Assembly: GCF_050948215.1 (NCBI RefSeq)
Contig: NW_027488918.1
Span: forward strand, 62,001 to 126,000
Direction of reading: 5' to 3'
Length of the DNA stretch: 64,000 nucleotides
Origin: Halictus rubicundus
Lineage: Eukaryota; Arthropoda; Insecta; Hymenoptera; Halictidae
Shown here: positions 55,532 to 64,000 of the stretch, piece after piece
How positions within the stretch are numbered: the stretch's first letter is position 1
Layout: each line of letters starts with the position of its first letter
Program-made: the position numbers and the translations under genes
The notes under the pieces: generated by a model
The model's database searches: none
Told to the model about the DNA's origin: nothing
Seen by the model: only the letters and a program-made list of their open reading frames with translations

Positions 55532-55990
55532 CCTATCCTATCCTCTATCCTATCCTATCCTCTATCCTATCCTATCCTCTATCCTATCCTATCCTCTATC
55601 CTATCCTATCCTCTCTCCTATCCTATCCTCTATCCTATCCTATCCTCTATCCTATCCTATCCTCTATCCTATCCTATCCTCTATCCTATCCTATCCTCTA
55701 TCCTATCCTATCCTCTATCCTATCCTATCCTCTATCCTATCCTATCCTCTATCCTATCCTATCCTCTATCCTATCCTATCCTCTATCCTATCCTATCCTC
55801 TATCCTATCCTATCCTCTATCCTATCCTATCCTCTATCCGATCCTCTATCCTATCCTATCCTCTATCCTGTCCTATCCCCTATCCTATCCTATCCTCTAT
55901 CCTCTCCTCTATCCTATCCTATCCTCTATCCTATCGTATCCTCTATCGTATCCTATCCTCTATCCTATCCTATCCTCTATCCTATCCTAT

Positions 55991-56123
55991 CCTCTATCCT
56001 CTATCCTCTATCCTCTATCCTCTATCCTCTATCCTCTATCCTCTATCCTCTATCCTCTATCCTCTATCCTCTATCCTCTATCCTCTATCCTCTATCCTCT
56101 ATCCTCTATCCTCTATCCTCTAT
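55991..56123 (+). repeat. Heptamer array, 19 copies
   Basis: A 133-bp perfect run. The left flank (TCGTATCCTCTATCGTATCC then two to three 17-mers) matches that of the array at 58234. About 250 bp of pure 17-mers follow, up to a CTCAATCC variant near 56,373. Confidence 0.95.
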
Positions 56124-57497
56124 CCTATCCTATCCTCTATCCTATCCTATCCTCTATCCTATCCTATCCTCTATCCTATCCTATCCTCTATCCTATCCTA
56201 TCCTCTATCCTATCCTATCCTCTATCCTATCCTATCCTCTATCCTATCCTATCCTCTATCCTATCCTATCCTCTATCCTATCCTATCCTCTATCCTATCC
56301 TATCCTCTATCCTATCCTATCCTCTATCCTATCCTATCCTCTATCCTATCCTATCCTCTATCCTATCCTATCCTCAATCCTATCCTATCCTCTATCCTAT
56401 CCTATCCTCTATCCTATCCTATCCTCTATCCTATCCTATCCTCTATCCTATCCTATCCTCTATCCTATCCTATCCTCTATCCTATCCTATCCTCTATCCT
56501 ATCCTATCCTCTATCCTATCCCATCCTCTATCCTATCCTATCCTCTATCCTATCCTATACTCTATCCTATCGTATCCTCTATCGTATCCTATCCTCTATC
56601 CTATCCTATCCTCTTTCCTATCCTATCCTCTATCCTATCCTATCCTCTATACTATCCTATCCTCTATCCTATCCTATCCTCTTTCCTATCCTATCCTCTA
56701 TCCTATCCTATCCTCTATCCTATCCTATCCTCTATCCGATCCTCTATCCTATCCTATCCTGTATCCTGTCCTATCCCCTATCCTATCCTATCCTGTATCC
56801 TGTCCTATCCTCTATCCTATCCTCTATAATATCGTTTACTCTATCATATCCTATCCTCTATCCTATAATATCATCTATCCTATTCTATCCTCTATCCTAT
56901 CGTCTATCATATCCAATCCTCTATCGCATCCTCCATCCTATCGTATCCTCTATCCTATCCTATCCTCTATCCTATCCTCTCCTCTATCCAATCCTATCCT
57001 ATATCCTATCCTTTCCTCTATCCTATCCAATCCTCTATCCTATCCTATCCTCTATCCTATCCTATCCTCTATCGTATCCTATCCACTATCCTATCCTATC
57101 CCCTATCCTATCCGATCCTCTATCCTATCCTATCCTGTATCCTGTCCTATCCTCTATCCTATCCTATCCTCTATCCTATCGTATCATCTATCGTATCCTA
57201 TCCAATCCTCTATCCTATCCTATCCTCTATCCTATCGTATCATCTATCGTATCCTATCCTCTATCCTATCCTATCCTCTATCCTATCCTATCCTCTATCC
57301 TATCCTATCCTCTATCCTATCCTCTATCCTATCCTATCCTCTATCCTATCCTATCCTCTATCCTATCCTCTATCCTATCCTATCCTCTATCCTATCCTAT
57401 CGTCTATCCTATCCTATCCTCTATCCTATCCTATCCTCTATCCTATCCTATACTCTATCCTATCGTATCCTCTATCGTATCCTATCCTCTATCCTAT

Positions 57498-57791
57498 CCT
57501 CTATCCTCTATCCTCTATCCTCTATCCTCTATCCTCTATCCTCTATCCTCTATCCTCTATCCTCTATCCTCTATCCTCTATCCTCTATCCTCTATCCTCT
57601 ATCCTCTATCCTCTATCCTCTATCCTCTATCCTCTATCCTCTATCCTCTATCCTCTATCCTCTATCCTCTATCCTCTATCCTCTATCCTCTATCCTCTAT
57701 CCTCTATCCTCTATCCTCTATCCTCTATCCTCTATCCTCTATCCTCTATCCTCTATCCTCTATCCTCTATCCTCTATCCTCTATCCTCTAT
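57498..57791 (+). repeat. Heptamer array, 42 copies
   Basis: A perfect 294-bp run, exactly 42 x 7 and the second longest in the window. It is followed by more than 200 bp of pure 17-mers. Confidence 0.95.
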
Positions 57792-58233
57792 CCTATCCTA
57801 TCCTCTATCCTATCCTATCCTCTATCCTATCCTATCCTCTATCCTATCCTATCCTCTATCCTATCCTATCCTCTATCCTATCCTATCCTCTATCCTATCC
57901 TATCCTCTATCCTATCCTATCCTCTATCCTATCCTATCCTCTATCCTATCCTATCCTCTATCCTATCCTATCCTCTATCCTATCCTATCCTCTATCCTAT
58001 CCTATCCTCTATCCTATCCCATCCTCTATCCTATCCTATCCTCTATCCTATCCTATCCTCTATCCTATCCTATCCTCTATCCGATCCTCTATCCTATCCT
58101 ATCCTCTATCCTGTCCTATCCCCTATCCTATCCTATCCTCTATCCTCTCCTCTATCCTATCCTATCCTCTATCCTATCGTATCCTCTATCGTATCCTATC
58201 CTCTATCCTATCCTATCCTCTATCCTATCCTAT

Positions 58234-58380
58234 CCTCTATCCTCTATCCTCTATCCTCTATCCTCTATCCTCTATCCTCTATCCTCTATCCTCTATCCTC
58301 TATCCTCTATCCTCTATCCTCTATCCTCTATCCTCTATCCTCTATCCTCTATCCTCTATCCTCTATCCTCTATCCTCTAT
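58234..58380 (+). repeat. Heptamer array, 21 copies
   Basis: A perfect 147-bp run with the same left flank as the 19-copy array at 55991, followed by about 190 bp of pure 17-mers. Confidence 0.95.
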
Positions 58381-58577
58381 CCTATCCTATCCTCTATCCT
58401 ATCCTATCCTCTATCCTATCCTATCCTCTATCCTATCCTATCCTCTATCCTATCCTATCCTCTATCCTATCCTATCCTCTATCCTATCCTATCCTCTATC
58501 CTATCCTATCCTCTATCCTATCCTATCCTCTATCCTATCCTATCCTCTATCCTATCCTATCCTCTATCCTATCCTAT

Positions 58578-58626
58578 CCTCTATCCTCTATCCTCTATCC
58601 TCTATCCTCTATCCTCTATCCTCTAT
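58578..58626 (+). repeat. Heptamer array, 7 copies
   Basis: A 49-bp run between pure 17-mer tracts, followed after one ABBB step by the CCGATCC/CCTGTATCC lead-in to the module at 58793. Confidence 0.92.
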
Positions 58627-58886
58627 CCTATCCTATCCTCTATCCTATCCTATCCTATCCTCTATCCTATCCTATCCTCTATCCTATCCTATCCTCTATC
58701 CTATCCTATCCTCTATCCTATCCTATCCTCTATCCGATCCTCTATCCTATCCTATCCTGTATCCTGTCCTATCCTCTATCCTATCCTCTATAATATCGTT
58801 TACTCTATCATATCCTATCCTCTTTCCTATCCTATCCTCTATCCTATCCTATCCTCTATCCTATCCTATCCTCTATATTATCCTAT

Positions 58887-58928
58887 CCTCTATCCTCTAT
58901 CCTCTATCCTCTATCCTCTATCCTCTAT
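58887..58928 (+). repeat. Heptamer array, 6 copies
   Basis: 94 bp after the short-form module at 58793 and directly after CTATATTATCCTAT, as in domain 6. Confidence 0.92.
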
Positions 58929-59431
58929 CCTATCCTATCCTCTATCCTATCCTATCCTATCCTCTATCCTATCCTATCCTCTATCCTATCCTATCCTCTA
59001 TCCTATCCTATCCTATCCTCTATCCTATCCTATCCTCTATCCTATCCTATCCTCTATCCTATCCTATCCTCTATCCTATCCTCTATCCTATCCTATCCTC
59101 TATCCTATCCTATCCTCTATCCTATCCTATCCTCTATCCTATCCTATCCTCTATCCTATCCTATCCTCTATCCTATCCTATCCTCTATCCTATCCTATCC
59201 TCTATCCTATCCTATCCTCTATCCTATCCTATCCTCTATCCTATCCTCTATCCTATCCTTTCCTCTATCCTATCCAATCCTCTATCCTATCCTATCCTCT
59301 ATCCTATCGTATCATCTATCGTATCCTATCCTCTATCCTATCCTATCCTCTATCCTATCGTATCCTCTATCGTATCCTATCCTCTATCCTATCCTATCCT
59401 CTTTTCTATCCTATCCTCTATCCTATCCTAT

Positions 59432-59536
59432 CCTCTATCCTCTATCCTCTATCCTCTATCCTCTATCCTCTATCCTCTATCCTCTATCCTCTATCCTCTA
59501 TCCTCTATCCTCTATCCTCTATCCTCTATCCTCTAT
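59432..59536 (+). repeat. Heptamer array, 15 copies
   Basis: Begins 31 bp after a rare CTTTTCTATCC variant (59401). The paralogue at 61410 begins 31 bp after the same variant but has 21 units. Confidence 0.95.
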
Positions 59537-59738
59537 CCTATCCTATCCTCTATCCTATCCTATCCTATCCTCTATCCTATCCTATCCTCTATCCTATCCT
59601 ATCCTCTATCCTATCCTATCCTATCCTCTATCCTATCCTATCCTCTATCCTATCCTATCCTCTATCCTATCCTATCCTCTATCCTATCCTATCCTCTATC
59701 CTATCCTATCCTCTATCCTATCCTATCCTCTATCCTAT

Positions 59739-59829
59739 CCTCTATCCTCTATCCTCTATCCTCTATCCTCTATCCTCTATCCTCTATCCTCTATCCTCTA
59801 TCCTCTATCCTCTATCCTCTATCCTCTAT
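59739..59829 (+). repeat. Heptamer array, 13 copies
   Basis: Second array of the HOR unit starting near 58793; the paralogue at 61720 has 15 units. Confidence 0.95.
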
Positions 59830-60456
59830 CCTATCCTATCCTCTATCCTATCCTATCCTATCCTCTATCCTATCCTATCCTCTATCCTATCCTATCCTCT
59901 ATCCTATCCTATCCTCTATCCTATCCTATCCTCTATCCTATCCTATCCTCTATCCTATCCTATCCTCTATCCTATCCTATCCTATCCTCTATCCTATCCT
60001 ATCCTCTATCCTATCCTATCCTCTATCCTATCCTATCCTCTATCCTATCCTATCCTCTATCGTATCCTATCCTCTATCCTATCCTATCCTCTATCCTATC
60101 CTATCCTCTATCCTATCCTCTATCCTATCCTATCCTCTATCCTATCCTTTCCTCTATCCTATCCAATCCTCTATCCTATCCTATCCTCTATCCTATCGTA
60201 TCATCTATCGTATCCTATCCTCTATCCTATCCTATCCTCTATCCTATCGTATCCTCTATCGTATCCTATCCTCTATCCTATCCTATCCTCTTTCCTATCC
60301 TATCCTCTATCCTATCCTCTCCTCTATCCAATCCTATCCTATATCCTATCCTTTCCTCTATCCTATCCAATCCTCTATCCTATCCTATCCTCTATCCTAT
60401 CCTATCCTCTTTCCTATCCTATCCTCTATCCTATCCTATCCTCTATCCTATCCTAT

Positions 60457-60575
60457 CCTCTATCCTCTATCCTCTATCCTCTATCCTCTATCCTCTATCC
60501 TCTATCCTCTATCCTCTATCCTCTATCCTCTATCCTCTATCCTCTATCCTCTATCCTCTATCCTCTATCCTCTAT
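60457..60575 (+). repeat. Heptamer array, 17 copies
   Basis: Begins 48 bp after a CTTTCC mark (60409). The paralogue at 62379, 48 bp after the same mark, has 19 units. Confidence 0.95.
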
Positions 60576-60869
60576 CCTATCCTATCCTCTATCCTATCCT
60601 ATCCTATCCTCTATCCTATCCTATCCTCTATCCTATCCTATCCTCTATCCTATCCTATCCTCTATCCTATCCTATCCTGTATCCTATCCTATCCTCTATC
60701 CTATCCTATCCTCTATCCGATCCTCTATCCTATCCTATCCTGTATCCTGTCCTATCCTCTATCCTATCCTCTATAATATCGTTTACTCTATCATATCCTA
60801 TCCTCTTTCCTATCCTATCCTCTATCCTATCCTATCCTCTATCCTATCCTATCCTCTATATTATCCTAT

Positions 60870-60911
60870 CCTCTATCCTCTATCCTCTATCCTCTATCCT
60901 CTATCCTCTAT
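60870..60911 (+). repeat. Heptamer array, 6 copies
   Basis: 94 bp after the short-form module at 60776, same context as 58887. Confidence 0.92.
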
Positions 60912-61409
60912 CCTATCCTATCCTCTATCCTATCCTATCCTATCCTCTATCCTATCCTATCCTCTATCCTATCCTATCCTATCCTCTATCCTATCCTATC
61001 CTCTATCCTATCCTATCCTCTATCCTATCCTCTATCCTATCCTATCCTCTATCCTATCCTATCCTCTATCCTATCCTATCCTCTATCCTATCCTATCCTC
61101 TATCCTATCCTCTATCCTATCCTATCCTCTATCCTATCCTATCCTCTATCCTATCCTATCCTCTATCCTATCCTATCCTCTATCCTATCCTATCCTCTAT
61201 CCTATCCTATCCTCTATCCTATCCTCTATCCTATCCTTTCCTCTATCCTATCCAATCCTCTATCCTATCCTATCCTCTATCCTATCGTATCATCTATCGT
61301 ATCCTATCCTCTATCCTATCCTATCCTCTATCCTATCGTATCCTCTATCGTATCCTATCCTCTATCCTATCCTATCCTCTTTTCTATCCTATCCTCTATC
61401 CTATCCTAT

Positions 61410-61556
61410 CCTCTATCCTCTATCCTCTATCCTCTATCCTCTATCCTCTATCCTCTATCCTCTATCCTCTATCCTCTATCCTCTATCCTCTATCCTCTAT
61501 CCTCTATCCTCTATCCTCTATCCTCTATCCTCTATCCTCTATCCTCTATCCTCTAT
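61410..61556 (+). repeat. Heptamer array, 21 copies
   Basis: A 147-bp run, the expanded paralogue of 59432-59536. Confidence 0.95.
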
Positions 61557-61719
61557 CCTATCCTATCCTCTATCCTATCCTATCCTCTATCCTATCCTAT
61601 CCTCTATCCTATCCTATCCTCTATCCTATCCTATCCTCTATCCTATCCTATCCTCTATCCTATCCTATCCTCTATCCTATCCTATCCTCTATCCTATCCT
61701 ATCCTCTATCCTATCCTAT

Positions 61720-61824
61720 CCTCTATCCTCTATCCTCTATCCTCTATCCTCTATCCTCTATCCTCTATCCTCTATCCTCTATCCTCTATCCTCTATCCTC
61801 TATCCTCTATCCTCTATCCTCTAT
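61720..61824 (+). repeat. Heptamer array, 15 copies
   Basis: A 105-bp run, the expanded paralogue of 59739-59829. Confidence 0.95.
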
Positions 61825-62378
61825 CCTATCCTATCCTCTATCCTATCCTATCCTATCCTCTATCCTATCCTATCCTCTATCCTATCCTATCCTCTATCCT
61901 ATCCTATCCTCTATCCTATCCTATCCTCTATCCTATCCTATCCTCTATCCTATCCTATCCTCTATCCTATCCTATCCTCTATCCTATCCTTTCCTCTATC
62001 CTATCCAATCCTCTATCCTATCCTATCCTCTATCCTATCCTCTATCCTATCCTATCCTCTATCCTATCCTTTCCTCTATCCTATCCAATCCTCTATCCTA
62101 TCCTATCCTCTATCCTATCGTATCATCTATCGTATCCTATCCTCTATCCTATCCTATCCTCTATCCTATCGTATCCTCTATCGTATCCTATCCTCTATCC
62201 TATCCTATCCTCTTTCCTATCCTATCCTCTATCCTATCCTCTCCTCTATCCAATCCTATCCTATATCCTATCCTTTCCTCTATCCTATCCAATCCTCTAT
62301 CCTATCCTATCCTCTATCCTATCCTATCCTCTTTCCTATCCTATCCTCTATCCTATCCTATCCTCTATCCTATCCTAT

Positions 62379-62511
62379 CCTCTATCCTCTATCCTCTATC
62401 CTCTATCCTCTATCCTCTATCCTCTATCCTCTATCCTCTATCCTCTATCCTCTATCCTCTATCCTCTATCCTCTATCCTCTATCCTCTATCCTCTATCCT
62501 CTATCCTCTAT
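62379..62511 (+). repeat. Heptamer array, 19 copies
   Basis: A 133-bp run, the expanded paralogue of 60457-60575. Confidence 0.95.
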
Positions 62512-62822
62512 CCTATCCTATCCTCTATCCTATCCTATCCTATCCTCTATCCTATCCTATCCTCTATCCTATCCTATCCTCTATCCTATCCTATCCTCTA
62601 TCCTATCCTATCCTCTATCCTATCCTATCCTCTATCCGATCCTCTATCCTATCCTATCCTGTATCCTGTCCTATCCTCTATCCTATCCTCTATAATATCG
62701 TTTACTCTATCATATCCTATCCTCTTTCCTATCCTCTCCTCTATCCTATCCTATCCTCTATCCTATCCTATCCTCTATCCTATCCTATCCTCTATCCTAT
62801 CCTATCCTCTATCCTATCCTAT

Positions 62823-62955
62823 CCTCTATCCTCTATCCTCTATCCTCTATCCTCTATCCTCTATCCTCTATCCTCTATCCTCTATCCTCTATCCTCTATC
62901 CTCTATCCTCTATCCTCTATCCTCTATCCTCTATCCTCTATCCTCTATCCTCTAT
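62823..62955 (+). repeat. Heptamer array, 19 copies
   Basis: A 133-bp run after the last module (62695). In this unit the six-copy array expected 94 bp after the module is missing; CTTTCCTATCCTCTCC and 17-mers stand there instead. Confidence 0.95.
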
Positions 62956-64000
62956 CCTATCCTATCCTCTATCCTATCCTATCCTATCCTCTATCCTATC
63001 CTATCCTCTATCCTATCCTATCCTCTATCCTATCCTATCCTCTATCCTATCCTATCCTCTATCCTATCCTATCCTCTATCCTATCCTATCCTCTATCCTA
63101 TCCTATCCTCTATCCTATCCTATCCTCTATCCTATCCTATCCTATCCTCTATCCTATCCTATCCTCTATCCTATCCTATCCTCTATCCTATCCTATCCTA
63201 TCCTCTATCCTATCCTATCCTCTATCCTATCCTATCCTCTATCCTATCCTATCCTCTATCCTATCCTATCCTCTATCCTATCCAATCCTCTATCCTATCC
63301 TTTCCTCTATCCTATCCAATCCTCTATCCTATCCTATCCTCTATCCTATCCTCTATCCTATCCTATCCTCTATCCTATCCTTTCCTCTATCCTATCCAAT
63401 CCTCTATCCTATCCTATCCTCTATCCTATCGTATCATCTATCGTATCCTATCCTCTATCCTATCCTATCCTCTATCCTATCGTATCCTCTATCGTATCCT
63501 ATCCTCTATCCTATCCTATCCTCTTTCCTATCCTATCCTCTATCCTATCCTATCCTCTATCCTATCCTATCCTCTATCCTATCCTATCCTCAATCCTATC
63601 CTATCCTCTATCCTATCCTATCCTCTATCCTATCCTATCCTATCCTCTATCCTATCCTATCCTCTATCCTATCCTATCCTCTATCCTATCCTATCCTCTA
63701 TCCTATCCTATCCTCTATCCTATCCTATCCTCTATCCTATCCTTTCCTCTATCCTATCCAATCCTCTATCCTATCCTATCCTCTATCCTATCCTCTATCC
63801 TATCCTATCCTCTATCCTATCCTTTCCTCTATCCTATCCAATCCTCTATCCTATCCTATCCTCTATCCTATCGTATCATCTATCGTATCCTATCCTCTAT
63901 CCTATCCTATCCTCTATCCTATCGTATCCTCTATCGTATCCTATCCTCTATCCTATCCTATCCTCTTTCCTATCCTATCCTCTATCCTATCCTCTCCTCT

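Larger units (their letters stand above)
3366..62720 (+). repeat. ATAATATCGTTTAC variant module, 28 dispersed copies
   Basis: The most diverged recurring motif. Positions of ATATCGTTTAC: 3371, 4826, 7059, 12249, 13832, 18133, 19716, 33453, 34488, 36206, 38128, 39285, 40471, 40940, 42022, 43208, 43742, 45533, 46615, 47801, 48270, 49605, 51876, 54409, 56829, 58793, 60776, 62695. The full form continues through CATATCC, ATAATATCATC and CTATTCTATCC. The short form (40471, 43208, 47801, 58793, 60776, 62695) stops at CATATCC and passes into CTCTTTCC. Many copies from 36 kb rightward, and the one at 3371, are preceded by CCGATCC and CCTGTATCCTGTCC; those at 4826-19716 are not. It looks like a diverged stretch of the same words; I see no known protein-binding box in it. 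Confidence 0.9.
1..64000 (+). repeat. Satellite DNA array of CCTAT / CCTCTAT words filling the window
   Basis: Every line of the window parses into the 7-bp word A (CCTCTAT) and 5-bp word B (CCTAT), mostly as the 17-mer ABB, with 12-mer AB, 7-mer A and 22-mer ABBB. Departures are single-base variants or short variant clusters; I saw no stretch longer than about 25 bp that cannot be read as diverged words. G is almost absent on this strand and I saw no GG dinucleotide, so there are no inverted blocks. There is no gene, tRNA, rRNA, transposon, CRISPR array, promoter or terminator to call. Long homogeneous simple satellites of this kind are known from eukaryotic heterochromatin; that placement is inference and the species cannot be named. 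It could in principle be inflated or collapsed by assembly. Confidence 0.98.
49125..64000 (+). repeat. Domain 7: 1.9-2.5-kb HORs dense in heptamer arrays
   Basis: ATATCGTTTAC modules lie at 49605, 51876, 54409, 56829, 58793, 60776 and 62695 (spacings 2271, 2533, 2420, 1964, 1983, 1919). Pure heptamer arrays occur about every 0.3-1.5 kb. Between arrays the sequence is long pure 17-mer runs, CCTTTCC/CCAATCC and TCGTATCATC variants, and TTTCC marks. The last kilobase (63,000-64,000) is 17-mers with CCTTTCC...CCAATCC pairs and no heptamer array; the array continues past the window edge. Confidence 0.85.

Noticed and set aside
1..64000. Telomere proper
   Set aside because: The words are CCTAT/CCTCTAT with higher-order repeats and variants throughout; a telomere would be a pure unit such as CCTAA or CCCTAA without kilobase-scale HORs.
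1..64000. Human-type satellite II/III (CCATT-based) or alpha satellite with CENP-B boxes
   Set aside because: The unit is CCTAT/CCTCTAT, not CCATT, and no CENP-B box-like sequence is visible; the array has almost no G on this strand.
1..64000. Pure sequencing or assembly artefact
   Set aside because: It cannot be excluded, but ordered rare variants shared between HOR copies at exact offsets, with copy-specific differences, are hard to produce by random error; local copy number may still be wrong.

Overview
The whole 64 kb window is one uninterrupted tandem-repeat (satellite DNA) array. I find no protein-coding gene, RNA gene, mobile element, CRISPR array, promoter or other unique sequence. 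On the given strand the DNA is made almost only of C, T and A, built from two short words: A = CCTCTAT (7 bp) and B = CCTAT (5 bp). A is B with one extra CT. The words combine into A alone (7 bp), AB (12 bp), ABB (17 bp, the commonest unit) and ABBB (22 bp), with frequent ABABB (29 bp). Orientation is the same throughout. A homogeneous array this long points to eukaryotic heterochromatin (pericentromeric, subtelomeric or sex-chromosome), but nothing here identifies the species.

Over the short words lies a higher-order repeat (HOR) structure, which I followed using rare point variants as landmarks. Reading left to right: (1) 1-3.4 kb, rich in 12-bp AB units, with blocks repeating at 949 and 1269 bp. 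(2) 3.4-8.0 kb, a 2233-bp duplication, one copy of which holds a 49-copy heptamer array. (3) 8.0-20.0 kb, two copies of a roughly 5.9 kb HOR. (4) 20.0-31.6 kb, a family of 2.1-2.9 kb HORs. (5) 31.6-34.6 kb, a third partial copy of the 5.9 kb unit, displaced by 15,320 bp. (6) 34.6-38.7 kb, a 1.92 kb tandem duplication. (7) 38.8-49.1 kb, nested HORs with 2737, 4593 and 7330 bp offsets. (8) 49.1-64 kb, HORs of 1.9-2.5 kb carrying many pure heptamer (A)n arrays.

The parts relate by sequence evolution, not as genes of a pathway. HOR copies differ mainly by whole-word gains and losses (multiples of 17 bp, or of 7 bp inside heptamer arrays), as expected from replication slippage and unequal exchange. 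The heptamer arrays behave as embedded VNTRs: at equivalent positions in paralogous HOR copies they hold 13, 14, 15 and 15 units, or 15 versus 21, 34 versus 35 and 7 versus 55 heptamers.

The long open reading frames on this strand, up to about 2,500 codons, are artefacts. None of the words creates a stop codon in any frame, while the opposite strand has TAG in every word. All coordinates were read by eye; array copy numbers were checked by dividing the measured length by 7.
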